Below, one piece after another: positions 26,919 through 35,609 of a stretch of DNA of 64,000 nt (positions are counted from its first letter, which is position 1; each line of letters begins with the position of its first letter). Under the pieces are notes generated by a model, which searched no databases, was not told the origin of the DNA, and was given only the letters and a program-made list of their open reading frames with translations. The translations under genes and the position numbers were made by a program. This DNA is from Marinobacterium_D sp050908845 (GTDB taxonomy: Bacteria; Pseudomonadota; Gammaproteobacteria; Pseudomonadales; Balneatricaceae). The DNA is taken from contig NZ_CP194171.1 in assembly GCF_050908845.1 (NCBI RefSeq), forward strand, positions 2,418,001-2,482,000. Reading direction: 5' to 3'.

Positions 26919-27932
26919 GTGGAATACATCGAAGGGAAACCGGTTGAGGTTTTGCCAACATTTGCCGAAGGCGCACTAAATCTGGCCGATAGCGGGCTGG
27001 GTACAGCAATAGTCGCGGTCAGCGATCAGTTTTTCGCCCCTGCGGAGCGGATGATCAGTGCTGAACCGCCGAGGTTCTACCCGGATCGGTACGATGATCA
27101 CGGCAAGTGGATGGACGGTTGGGAAAGCCGCCGCAAACGTGGCAATGGCCATGACTGGTGTGTACTGCGCCTTGGCGTAACCGGACATATTCAGGGCTTT
27201 GATATCGATACCAGTTTCTTTACCGGGAACTACCCGCCTGGCGCCATGATTGAGGCCTGTTATCTGCCGGATGCCGATCCGGATGAAAACACCGAGTGGG
27301 TGGCGTTAACCGGACCGGTAAGCCTGGGACCGGATCAGCATCACCTGGTAGCGGCAGAGACAGAGGGTGTCTGGACCCATGTTCGCCTTAACATCCTGCC
27401 GGATGGCGGTGTGGCGCGCCTGGTGGTTTACGGCAAGCCATCGTCTGTGTTGGCCGAGGGGGCGAAACTGAACCTTGCCGCCCGGGAGCTGGGCGCGCGT
27501 GTCGTGGCCTGGAATGACTCTCACTATGGTCACCCCAACAAAATTCTGATGCCCGCGCCTGGCGTCAATATGGGTGATGGCTGGGAAACGCGCCGCCGCC
27601 GTGAACCCGGTAACGACTGGTGTCTTATTGAACTGGCCGCACCCTGTTTCGTGGACGAGATTGAAATTGATACGGCCTTCTTCAAGGGCAACTTCCCTGA
27701 CAAGTGTTCACTGCAGGCCGCCTGTATGCCTCCGGTCAGTGACGAGGCGTTGGTGACACAGAGTATGTTCTGGCAGGAACTGCTGTCGCCCCAGTCGATG
27801 GCGGCCGACTCCGTTCACCGGTTTGCGCCCGATGGCGAGATTGCAGGCCCGGTTACCCACCTGCGGCTGAACCTGTTTCCGGATGGCGGCGTCAGCCGTA
27901 TTCGTATTCACGGCCGGGTGGCAGCCAAATAA
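26919..27932 (+). CDS. alc: Allantoicase
   Basis: This enzyme cleaves allantoate to ureidoglycolate and urea. The 337 residues are two repeats of the allantoicase jelly-roll domain, each with a GWESRRKRGNGHDW-type motif (first) or GWETRRRREPGNDW-type motif (second) and FDIDTSFF / IEIDTAFFKGN blocks. I chose the GTG at 26919 because AAGAGG lies 8 bases upstream; an earlier GTG at 26868 adds 17 unconserved residues. The urea released is the substrate of the urease encoded immediately downstream, which explains the arrangement. Ureidoglycolate lyase and uricase are not in the window. Confidence 0.9.
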   Translation: MEYIEGKPVEVLPTFAEGALNLADSGLGTAIVAVSDQFFAPAERMISAEPPRFYPDRYDDHGKWMDGWESRRKRGNGHDWCVLRLGVTGHIQGFDIDTSFFTGNYPPGAMIEACYLPDADPDENTEWVALTGPVSLGPDQHHLVAAETEGVWTHVRLNILPDGGVARLVVYGKPSSVLAEGAKLNLAARELGARVVAWNDSHYGHPNKILMPAPGVNMGDGWETRRRREPGNDWCLIELAAPCFVDEIEIDTAFFKGNFPDKCSLQAACMPPVSDEALVTQSMFWQELLSPQSMAADSVHRFAPDGEIAGPVTHLRLNLFPDGGVSRIRIHGRVAAK

Positions 27933-27970
27933 ACGAGAAAAACTTTCCGAATTCAAGCTATCATATTGAT

Positions 27971-27988
27971 TTGGAATGTATATTGCTT
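27971..27988 (+). promoter_or_regulatory. Sigma-54 promoter of the urease operon
   Basis: TTGGAATGTATATTGCTT has GG at 27973-27974 and GC at 27985-27986 with a consensus -12 (TTGCT). It lies about 165 bases before ureA. The activator site was not found next to it; the NtrC palindrome at 26717 is 1.2 kb away. Confidence 0.65.
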
Positions 27989-28151
27989 TCAAGCCCGCAG
28001 TGCAGCTAGCCTGTAAAAGGTAGCAGCCCGGCAGATGCGCTAACAGGTGCGGCCAGGCCGGGCTAAGGCTGATTCACCTGCAGCACCCTTGCTTCAGGCT
28101 AATGACGATGTTTGGGTGGCGCATCGCCACCCCCGACTCAAGAGGACGATC

Positions 28152-28454
28152 ATGGAGCTGTCACCGAGAGAAAAAGACAAGCTGTTGCTGTTTACGGCGG
28201 CACTGTTGGCGGAACGGCGTAAGGAGCGCGGTCTCAAGCTGAACTATCCCGAGGCGGTAGCCTATATCAGTGCGGCTATCCTCGAGGGCGCCCGTGATGG
28301 CCGCAGCGTGGCCGAACTGATGGATTACGGCCGTACGCTGCTGAGCGCGGATGACGTGATGGATGGTGTTGCCGATATGGTCGACGAAGTCCAGGTCGAA
28401 GCGACTTTTCCCGATGGCACCAAGCTGGTGACCGTACACGAACCGATCGTCTGA
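28152..28454 (+). CDS. ureA: Urease gamma subunit
   Basis: This is the 100-residue small subunit of nickel urease, starting MELSPREKDKLLLFTAALL and containing NYPEAVAYISAAILEGARDG, both diagnostic. The frame is open upstream, but the ATG at 28152 with AGAGGA just before it gives the standard length. First gene of ureABCE-x-FG. Confidence 0.96.
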   Translation: MELSPREKDKLLLFTAALLAERRKERGLKLNYPEAVAYISAAILEGARDGRSVAELMDYGRTLLSADDVMDGVADMVDEVQVEATFPDGTKLVTVHEPIV

Positions 28455-28465
28455 GGAGAGCACCG

Positions 28466-28771
28466 ATGAAACCCGGAGAAATCTTAGCCGAACCTGGCGA
28501 TATCGAGTTGAACGTCGGGCGGGAGACCCTGGTTGTCGAGGTGGCCAATACCGGTGATCGCCCGGTTCAGGTTGGATCTCACTACCACTTTTACGAAGTC
28601 AACGATGCACTCCAGTTTGACCGCGAAAAAGCGCGAGGCTTTCGCCTCAATATTGCGGCCGGCACTGCCGTGCGTTTCGAACCGGGTCAGAGCCGCAGCG
28701 TTGAACTGGTGGCCTATGCCGGTTCCCGCGAGGTGTATGGTTTCCAGGGACGGGTGATGGGTGCGCTCTGA
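28466..28771 (+). CDS. ureB: Urease beta subunit
   Basis: This is the 101-residue middle subunit of urease, with the conserved start KPGEILAEPGDIELNVGR and the HYHFYEVNDALQFDREKARG block. It follows ureA after 11 bases with its own ribosome-binding site and packs with UreA and UreC in the enzyme trimer. Confidence 0.96.
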   Translation: MKPGEILAEPGDIELNVGRETLVVEVANTGDRPVQVGSHYHFYEVNDALQFDREKARGFRLNIAAGTAVRFEPGQSRSVELVAYAGSREVYGFQGRVMGAL

Positions 28772-28798
28772 GCGTCCGCGTTAAGAAGGAGTTGAAAC

Positions 28799-30502
28799 AT
28801 GGCAAAGATTTCTAGACGCGCTTACGCGGAGATGTTTGGTCCGACCACCGGCGACCGTGTGCGGCTGGCGGATACCGAACTGCTGCTCGAGGTGGAGCGC
28901 GATTACACCACCTACGGTGAAGAAGTGAAGTTCGGCGGCGGCAAGGTGATTCGTGACGGCATGGGTCAGGGCCAGCGTCCGAGCAGCCGTACCATGGACC
29001 TGGTGATTACCAATGCTCTGATTGTGGATCACTGGGGCATCGTCAAAGCCGACGTGGGGGTCAAGAGCGGACGCATCGCGGCGATTGGCAAGGCAGGTAA
29101 CCCGGATGTGCAGCCCGATGTGGAAATTGCGATCGGCCCGGGTACCGAGGTGATCGCCGGCGAGGGTCAGATCCTGACCGCTGGTGGTATCGATTCCCAT
29201 ATTCACTTTATCTGTCCGCAGCAGATCGACGAGGCGCTATGCTCAGGCGTCACCACGATGCTGGGCGGCGGAACGGGGCCTGCTACGGGTACCAACGCCA
29301 CCACCTGTACGCCGGGACCCTGGTACATCCACCGCATGCTCGAAGCGGCAGACTCGCTGCCGATCAACCTGGGCTTTCTTGGCAAGGGTAACGCCAGTAA
29401 ACCCGAGGGGCTGCGCGAGCAGATCGAGGCAGGGGCGATTGGTCTCAAGCTTCACGAGGACTGGGGCACCACCCCGGCAGCCATCGACTGCTGCCTGAGC
29501 GTGGCCGATGAGATGGATGTACAGGTCGCGATTCATACCGATACGCTGAACGAAGCGGGCTTCGTTGAGGCTACACTCGATGCGATCGACGGACGTGTCA
29601 TTCATACCTACCACACCGAGGGTGCTGGCGGTGGACACGCGCCGGATATCATCAAGGCCGCCGGTGAAGCCAATATTCTGCCGTCGTCGACCAATCCGAC
29701 CCGTCCCTATACGGTGAACACCATCGACGAGCATCTCGATATGCTGATGGTTTGTCACCACCTGGACCCGTCCATCGCTGAAGATGTGGCGTTTGCTGAA
29801 TCCCGTATTCGCCGCGAAACCATCGCCGCGGAGGATATCCTGCACGATCTGGGTGCCTTCTCGATGATCTCCTCCGACTCCCAGGCCATGGGCCGTGTCG
29901 GCGAGGTGATCACCCGTACCTGGCAGACCGCCCACAAAATGAAGGTGCAGCGCGGTGCGCTGAGCGGTGATTCCGAGCGTAACGACAACAACCGTATCAA
30001 GCGTTATATCGCCAAATACACCATCAACCCGGCGCTGACCCACGGTATCGCCCATGAAGTGGGCTCGATCGAAGTGGGCAAACTGGCGGACCTGGTGCTG
30101 TGGAAACCGGCATTTTTCGGCACCAAGCCAAGCATGGTACTGAAGGGCGGCATGATTGCGGTGGCGCCGATGGGCGATCCCAACGCCTCCATCCCCACGC
30201 CACAGCCGGTGCACTATCGCCCGATGTTTGGCAGCTTCGGACGCGCTGTCCAGAGTACCTCCATGCTGTTTATGTCCCAGGCGGCACTGGCCGCGGGCAT
30301 ACCGAGCGAGCTGGGCCTTGAAAGCCTGATAGGCGAGGTACGCGACTGTCGTACCGTGACCAAGGACAAGATGGTGCTGAACAGCTATCAGCCGAAGATC
30401 GAGGTGGACTCCCAGACCTACGAGGTTAGGGCCGATGGTGAACTGCTGGTCTGTGAGCCGGCCACGGAACTGCCGATGGCGCAGCGGTACTACCTGTTCT
30501 GA
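28799..30502 (+). CDS. ureC: Urease alpha (catalytic) subunit
   Basis: This is the amidohydrolase that splits urea to ammonia and carbamate, 567 residues, the usual size. It has the nickel ligands in GGIDSHIHFICP, the lysine that becomes carbamylated in GLKLHEDWG (near residue 220), the flap with VCHHLDP, and the MISSDSQAMGRVGE aspartate. AAGGAG precedes the ATG. The urea probably comes from allantoicase as well as the environment. Confidence 0.97.
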   Translation: MAKISRRAYAEMFGPTTGDRVRLADTELLLEVERDYTTYGEEVKFGGGKVIRDGMGQGQRPSSRTMDLVITNALIVDHWGIVKADVGVKSGRIAAIGKAGNPDVQPDVEIAIGPGTEVIAGEGQILTAGGIDSHIHFICPQQIDEALCSGVTTMLGGGTGPATGTNATTCTPGPWYIHRMLEAADSLPINLGFLGKGNASKPEGLREQIEAGAIGLKLHEDWGTTPAAIDCCLSVADEMDVQVAIHTDTLNEAGFVEATLDAIDGRVIHTYHTEGAGGGHAPDIIKAAGEANILPSSTNPTRPYTVNTIDEHLDMLMVCHHLDPSIAEDVAFAESRIRRETIAAEDILHDLGAFSMISSDSQAMGRVGEVITRTWQTAHKMKVQRGALSGDSERNDNNRIKRYIAKYTINPALTHGIAHEVGSIEVGKLADLVLWKPAFFGTKPSMVLKGGMIAVAPMGDPNASIPTPQPVHYRPMFGSFGRAVQSTSMLFMSQAALAAGIPSELGLESLIGEVRDCRTVTKDKMVLNSYQPKIEVDSQTYEVRADGELLVCEPATELPMAQRYYLF

Positions 30503-30539
30503 TGATAGAAATATTGACTGTAAAAGGTTTTAAAACAAA

Positions 30540-31010
30540 ATGTTAAGACTGGTTTCTAAACTGGATTCAAAGCGGGAAGCGGCGGCGAAACTCTGTCTGC
30601 CCATAGATTCACGCATCCGCAGCCGTCTCAGGGTCGAACTCGAAGATGGCCGGGAAGCCGGCTTGTTCCTGCCCCGTGGTTTGATCCTCCGCGGCGGAGA
30701 CCAGCTCCTCAGTGAGTGTGGCGAGGTGATCGAAGTGGTTGCGGCGCCCGAGTCGGTATCGACGGTACGCTGCAGTGATCCGCTTCTGCTGACCCGCTGC
30801 GCCTATCATCTGGGTAACCGCCATGTCCCACTGCAGATCGCTGAAGGGATGGTGCGTTACCAGCACGATCATGTGCTTGATGACATGGTGCGTGGGCTCG
30901 GTGCCGAGGTGGTTGCCGAGCAGGCACCTTTTGAACCCGAGGCGGGTGCCTATGCCAGCGAAGGCCATGGCCATCATCACCATCATGATCACGAATCCCA
31001 TAGTCATTAA
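30540..31010 (+). CDS. ureE: Urease nickel chaperone UreE
   Basis: This nickel-binding protein hands metal to UreG. The 156 residues have the UreE peptide-binding domain (R-x-R-LRVELEDGREAGLFLPRG region), the metal-binding domain with GNRHVPLQ, and a histidine-rich tail (HGHHHHHDHESHSH) that stores Ni2+. The start follows an A-rich spacer. The tail is a feature of many but not all UreE proteins. Confidence 0.94.
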   Translation: MLRLVSKLDSKREAAAKLCLPIDSRIRSRLRVELEDGREAGLFLPRGLILRGGDQLLSECGEVIEVVAAPESVSTVRCSDPLLLTRCAYHLGNRHVPLQIAEGMVRYQHDHVLDDMVRGLGAEVVAEQAPFEPEAGAYASEGHGHHHHHDHESHSH

Positions 31011-31054
31011 GCCGAAAAGAATGTCTGAACAGCACAATCAGGAGATAGATTTCC

Positions 31055-31300
31055 ATGCGCAAACTTTTTAATACTCACTCTCTGACCGCTGCACTGGCTC
31101 TGGCGCCGGGCGCTGCATTTGCCCACGAAGGCGAACATGGCGGTGCGTTCTTCAAAGAGCTGATGCACGTTGTAACCGAACCGGATCATCTGGCGATTGT
31201 AGTTGCCGGTGCTGCACTGATCGGTTGTGTCAGCTGGGTGCGTCGTAGCGCCCGGAAACGCGCTCAGGCGCGTCAGGCTTCGGCTCGCGTACAGGACTGA
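31055..31300 (+). CDS. Small histidine-rich membrane protein within the urease operon
   Basis: I do not recognise a named family for this 81-residue protein. It has a probable signal peptide (cleavage near residue 23, AFA-H), a mature start HEGEHGG, then a histidine/acid-rich stretch (MHVVTEPDHL), one hydrophobic helix (about 47-63) and a strongly basic tail. The layout is like a shortened HupE/UreJ nickel-permease N-terminus, which also begins with a conserved His-rich motif. Position between ureE and ureF, with a GGAGAT ribosome-binding site, points to a job in nickel supply; this is inference. Confidence 0.7.
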   Translation: MRKLFNTHSLTAALALAPGAAFAHEGEHGGAFFKELMHVVTEPDHLAIVVAGAALIGCVSWVRRSARKRAQARQASARVQD

Positions 31301-31305
31301 TCTCC

Positions 31306-31986
31306 GTGCTGCCGGAACTGCGCCTGTACCAACTGATCAGCCCGGCCCTGCCGGTTGGGGCGTTTACCTATTCCCAGGGCCTGGAGTGGGCGATCGAATG
31401 CGGTTGGGTCAACGATGCGGCCAGTCTGGAGGAGTGGCTTCTGTCGGTGCTGGATCATAGCGTCGCCAGTCTTGAGGTGCCTGTGCTGCTGCGGTTGTGC
31501 CAGGCCCTGAATCAGAGCGATGACGCCAATGTTGATGAAGCCAGGGTTAAAGAGTGGTGCGGGTTTCTCATGGCCAGCCGCGAAACTTCGGAGCTGCGTG
31601 CTGAAGAGCGCCAGCGTGCCCAGGCACTGCTGCGTCTGTTGCCGGCGCTTGATGTCAGTGTGCCGGAATCTCTACGCAGTCACCTGGCTAAAACCCAGCT
31701 GGCGGGGATGGCTCTGGCAGCCCGTGCCTGGGAAATAGACAGCATCAGCCTGAGCCGGGGGTATCTGTGGAGCTGGCTGGAAAATGCCGTGATGGCAGGG
31801 GTGAAGCTCGTTCCCCTCGGACAGACCGCAGGGCAGCAGATACTGCTGCGCGTCTCCGCACGCCTGCCGGACCTGATCGATAAGGCGCGGTTGCTGGAGG
31901 ATTGGCAGATCGGCAGTTCAACACCAGCGCTGGCGATCGCCAGTTCCAGGCATGAAACCCAGTATTCCCGGTTGTTCCGTTCTTGA
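31306..31986 (+). CDS. ureF: Urease accessory protein UreF
   Basis: This helical accessory protein of 226 residues bridges UreD and UreG during nickel insertion. It is recognised by the opening LRLYQLISPALPVGAFTYSQ and the GLEWAIECGWV block. The likely start is GTG at 31306, 5 bases after the preceding stop, so it is tightly coupled to the small membrane protein gene. Confidence 0.93.
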   Translation: MLPELRLYQLISPALPVGAFTYSQGLEWAIECGWVNDAASLEEWLLSVLDHSVASLEVPVLLRLCQALNQSDDANVDEARVKEWCGFLMASRETSELRAEERQRAQALLRLLPALDVSVPESLRSHLAKTQLAGMALAARAWEIDSISLSRGYLWSWLENAVMAGVKLVPLGQTAGQQILLRVSARLPDLIDKARLLEDWQIGSSTPALAIASSRHETQYSRLFRS

Positions 31987-32007
31987 TAAATAAGGAAACG
32001 AATTTTT

Positions 32008-32622
32008 ATGAGTGATTACAAGGCGCCCCTGCGTGTCGGTATCGGTGGCCCGGTCGGTTCGGGCAAAACCGCGCTGCTCGAAGTGTTGTGTAAGGCGATC
32101 CGGGATGACTACAGCATCGCCGTGGTTACCAACGATATCTATACCCAGGAGGATGCAAAGATCCTCACTCGGGCCGAAGCCCTGCCGGTGGACCGGATTG
32201 TAGGTGTTGAAACGGGCGGATGTCCGCATACGGCGATTCGTGAAGATGCGTCAATGAACCTGGCCGCGGTGGAGGATCTTGCCAGGCTGCATGGGGATCT
32301 GGATGTTGTCTTCGTCGAAAGTGGTGGCGACAACCTGAGTGCCACCTTCAGTCCCGAACTGGCTGATCTGTGCATCTACGTGATCGATGTGGCCGAAGGG
32401 GAGAAGATTCCGCGTAAAGGTGGCCCGGGCATCACCAAATCCGACCTGCTGGTGATCAACAAGATCGACCTGGCGCCCTACGTCGGGGCGGATCTGGCGG
32501 TGATGGAAGCGGATACGAAACGGATGCGTGGCGAACGCCCCTTCGTATTTACCAACCTCAAAGAGGGTAAGGGGCTTGAGGATATTATCGGGTTTATCGT
32601 AAAGCAGGGCATGCTGGATTAA
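32008..32622 (+). CDS. ureG: Urease GTPase UreG
   Basis: This GTPase drives nickel delivery to urease. The 204 residues carry the P-loop GGPVGSGKTALLE (near residues 12-24), the nickel-binding CPH motif inside ETGGCPHTAIREDASMN, and the NKIDLAPYVGADL base-recognition motif. It is the last gene of the urease operon. A hairpin 33 bases downstream (GTTGCCTG 32655-32662 with CAGGCAAC 32689-32696) has no T tract, so the terminator is uncertain. Confidence 0.96.
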   Translation: MSDYKAPLRVGIGGPVGSGKTALLEVLCKAIRDDYSIAVVTNDIYTQEDAKILTRAEALPVDRIVGVETGGCPHTAIREDASMNLAAVEDLARLHGDLDVVFVESGGDNLSATFSPELADLCIYVIDVAEGEKIPRKGGPGITKSDLLVINKIDLAPYVGADLAVMEADTKRMRGERPFVFTNLKEGKGLEDIIGFIVKQGMLD

Positions 32623-32945
32623 GCAAGCCACGAACAGGTCGATAGACCTTCAATGTTGCCTGACAGTTGCAGCTACACGCGAGCGGTGCAGGCAACAGTT
32701 AACCTCCCGGCCCAATACCAAGGGATGGTTGTAATTTACCCCACCGCCCCGCATCATCAAACTGATCGACCCACCAGGGATTTGCGTGTGTCGATCAGAC
32801 CGGATTGAAGTAAAAAGTATAAAAACGGGATCCGATGAGATGCGAATAAAATGCCTTATTCTGCGCTTGCGTTACGCTATTGCGCCGGGCGCAACCGTTA
32901 CCGATGATGAATAGCCGTCCTGAAGAGGCGAGGGGATTTACAGGG
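32623..32945. other. Intergenic region between urease operon and GGDEF/EAL gene
   Basis: Apart from the hairpin at 32655-32696, this stretch holds no gene that I can support. An open frame continues upstream of the start I chose for the next gene, but its early codons (TTG at 32880, ATGs at 32904 and 32907) lack ribosome-binding sites. Confidence 0.5.
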
Positions 32946-35306
32946 ATGTCCTCTTTTAGCGAAGTTAAACCGCGATTTCCGGTTCATCTAAAGCTGGCAC
33001 TACTGCTGATGGTTTGCTCTCTGCTGGTGCTTGGCGGGGGAGCACTCTACAAGTCTGCCGATGCACGCCACGCCTTTCGCTATCAACTGGATGAGCGCTT
33101 TGACCGCCTGCGGCAGTTTGCCGATATTCTCGCCGATGATGTAGCCCGGGCCGAACGTGACCAGATGATCCGACAGCTCAACCTGTTGCTGGAAGAGCCC
33201 GATGTCCTCAGGGTTGAGGTACTTGATCGCGATGTGCACCGCATCGTTAACCTGGAGTCTCCCGATTACGGCAAGGTCCAGGTGGCGGGGCGGATTGTTG
33301 TTCCGGTACCGGAAACGTTTAACAGCGAAACCAGGGCCGGCTGGCTTGTCGCCGAAGTCAGTGGGCAGAGTCTCGCTGCCCAGGAAAGAAGCATCTATGA
33401 CGATATGGTGATCACCCTGGTGCTGATCGTCCTGTTGTCGGCGCTGGCCATGCTGTTCTTCCAGGTCCGCTTTATCAACCGTCCCCTGCGGCAACTCCTG
33501 TCAGCCATCGAACGGTCCCGCAGCAGCGGCGAGTTCGTGCGCGTCGGCAGCCGGGTGCCCAATGACGAATTCGGTATCATCATCCATGCCTATAATGACC
33601 TGCTCGCTGAAGTCGATGCGAAACACCATTCCCTGCGTCTTAACGAAGCGCGCTTCCGCCATCTCTACCAGCAGACACCGGCCCTGCTGTTCAGTCTGTC
33701 AGCACGCGGTGTGTTTGAAAATGTCAGCGATCACCTGCTGAAGCACCTCGGTTATACCGCCGACGAGGTTATCGGCCGAAACCTGAACTCACTGGTGGTG
33801 GAGCCCGAGGAGACGCGCGCTATCGAAACCGCGCTTGAGCGACTGGCCCGCAAGCGCAATGCCGAGCTTTATCTGCAGGTACGCCACGCCAGTGGCGATG
33901 TCCACTCCATGCGTATCGATGCTACGCCAAACCCCGGGGGCGAAGGCGTGCTGGCAGTGATGACCGATATCACCAGTCTTAACGAGGCGCTGAATACCAT
34001 CGAGCGCCAGGCTAATTTCGATAGCCTCACCGGGCTGCCGAACCGCCACCTGTTCAAGATGCTGCTGGGCGAACAGCTCGAGAGCCAACCCTCCGAGAGC
34101 GATGGGCTGGCAGTCCTGTTCATCGACCTGGACCGGTTCAAATACATCAATGACACCTACGGGCATCACGCCGGCGACAAGCTGCTGCGCGCAGCGGGCT
34201 ACCGCATTCAGAACTGCCTTCCGGCCGGTGATTATGTAGCCCGCCTTGGCGGAGACGAGTTTTCCGTGCTGCTGCACGGCAATACGGATGAGGCGTTCCT
34301 GCGGAAGCTGGCGCAGCAGTTGATCGAGCAGGTCGAGGCCTCCTTCCTGATCGACCAGTGCACCATGCATATCTCCGCCTCTGTGGGGATCGCGATCAAC
34401 CGGGGCGAAGACGCGACACCTGATCAGCTGCTCAAGTGTGCTGACCTGGCGATGTACCGCGCCAAGTCGGAAGGGCGCGGGCGTGCCTGTATCTTTGTGC
34501 CGGAAGATGAGGAGCGCACGCTACGCCGCGTGAATACGGAATCGCTGATCCGGGAAGCGCTGGATAATGAGTATTTCGAGCTCTATTACCAGCCGGTATT
34601 CATGCTCGAAGACCAAAGCGTAGTAGGCGCTGAAGGCCTGGTTAGGATGAATCATCCGGACAAGGGGCTGCTGTACCCCGGTGACTTCATCGATGTGGCG
34701 GAAGAGACCGGGCTAATAGCAAGGCTCGGAGACTGGGTGCTGGAAGAGGGCGCAAGGCAACTGGCGCAGTGGCATCGGGACTATGAATCCGATATCTACC
34801 TGTCCCTGAACGTGTCGAGCCACCAGTTGCGTAATGACCGCTTTGCCGGCCTGGTGGCGGATGTGTCCCAGCGCCATAAACTGAAACCGGGTTACCTGAT
34901 CCTGGAGATCACCGAATCGATGCTGATGGAAAACAGTGATCAGACCCAGGAGATCATGCTGCAGCTGAAGCAACAGGGCTGCCTGCTCTCGATCGACGAT
35001 TTTGGTACCGGCTTCTCATCGCTGAGTTACCTGCAGAAATTCCCGCTGGATATCCTCAAGATCGACCGCGCCTTCGTGACCGATGTGGAGACCAACGAAA
35101 CACACAGCGCGCTGGTTAAGGCGATCGTCAATATGAGTGATGCGCTGAAACTGAAGATCATAACGGAAGGGGTGGAAACCGACGGGCAGCTTGAATGTAT
35201 CCGTAAACTGGGTTGCGAGCTGGGTCAGGGGTATTATCTGTCACGGCCGGTGCCGGTGGCTGAGTTTTCCGCACGGTTTTTATCGACGGAGACAGCCCGG
35301 CTGTAA
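32946..35306 (+). CDS. Membrane-bound GGDEF/EAL protein with periplasmic sensor, HAMP and PAS
   Basis: This is a bifunctional-type cyclic-di-GMP enzyme, about 786 residues. It has a first membrane helix (15-36), a periplasmic sensor of about 115 residues, a second helix (about 151-172), HAMP (ending near 225), PAS (about 235-350), GGDEF (intact GGDEF in RLGGDEFSVLL) and EAL. The EAL signature is EGL (AEGLVRM), with NVSSHQL, EITES and DDFGTGFSS conserved, so phosphodiesterase activity is plausible. I chose the ATG at 32946 because GAGGGG lies 10 bases upstream. It is a single gene; the signal it senses is unknown. Confidence 0.85.
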   Translation: MSSFSEVKPRFPVHLKLALLLMVCSLLVLGGGALYKSADARHAFRYQLDERFDRLRQFADILADDVARAERDQMIRQLNLLLEEPDVLRVEVLDRDVHRIVNLESPDYGKVQVAGRIVVPVPETFNSETRAGWLVAEVSGQSLAAQERSIYDDMVITLVLIVLLSALAMLFFQVRFINRPLRQLLSAIERSRSSGEFVRVGSRVPNDEFGIIIHAYNDLLAEVDAKHHSLRLNEARFRHLYQQTPALLFSLSARGVFENVSDHLLKHLGYTADEVIGRNLNSLVVEPEETRAIETALERLARKRNAELYLQVRHASGDVHSMRIDATPNPGGEGVLAVMTDITSLNEALNTIERQANFDSLTGLPNRHLFKMLLGEQLESQPSESDGLAVLFIDLDRFKYINDTYGHHAGDKLLRAAGYRIQNCLPAGDYVARLGGDEFSVLLHGNTDEAFLRKLAQQLIEQVEASFLIDQCTMHISASVGIAINRGEDATPDQLLKCADLAMYRAKSEGRGRACIFVPEDEERTLRRVNTESLIREALDNEYFELYYQPVFMLEDQSVVGAEGLVRMNHPDKGLLYPGDFIDVAEETGLIARLGDWVLEEGARQLAQWHRDYESDIYLSLNVSSHQLRNDRFAGLVADVSQRHKLKPGYLILEITESMLMENSDQTQEIMLQLKQQGCLLSIDDFGTGFSSLSYLQKFPLDILKIDRAFVTDVETNETHSALVKAIVNMSDALKLKIITEGVETDGQLECIRKLGCELGQGYYLSRPVPVAEFSARFLSTETARL

Positions 35307-35345
35307 AAAAATACGCCCGTCCGATAGCCGGAACGGGCGCTAACC
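35304..35345 (-). terminator. Hairpin with T tract on the minus strand
   Basis: CGCCCGT (35314-35320) pairs with ACGGGCG (35333-35339), and the A run immediately to the left (35304-35311) becomes a T tract on the minus strand. The hairpin directly follows the GGDEF/EAL stop codon, yet its T tract faces minus-strand transcription. It may stop antisense transcription coming from the right or act as a weak bidirectional element. Confidence 0.5.
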
Positions 35346-35407
35346 GTGAACCGGGTCTGTTAGTTGTGTGGACTAACCTCAACCCGATGAAAGCCTGTCA
35401 AAGCTGT

Positions 35408-35438
35408 GCTAATAATAATGCGAACTATTATCATTAGC
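35408..35438. promoter_or_regulatory. 31-base palindrome resembling a Fur box
   Basis: GCTAATAATAAT (35408-35419) and ATTATCATTAGC (35427-35438) are inverted copies with one mismatch and a 7-base spacer. The A/T-rich ATAAT/ATTAT content is like Fur operators (consensus GATAATGATAATCATTATC), though the fit is not exact. It is about 170 bases upstream of tamA, the only gene on the right, and may control it. Confidence 0.45.
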
Positions 35439-35609
35439 AAGATATTTTCTGGGATTGTCTGTGCTCAGTGCCGGTCCGGATATAAACTTGGAGACCGGTG
35501 ATCACGCGAACGGAATATCCCGTATGAGAACCGAAAGCCGCCGCCATGGACTGCGGTAAAAGGCCCCGGGTAGGCGTAAACTGGGGCAATAATAGACGGT
35601 AAAGCTGGT

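Noticed and set aside
28047..28151. N-terminal extension of UreA
   Set aside because: The added 35 residues are not found in urease gamma subunits, and the ATG at 28152 has its own ribosome-binding site and gives the standard 100-residue length.
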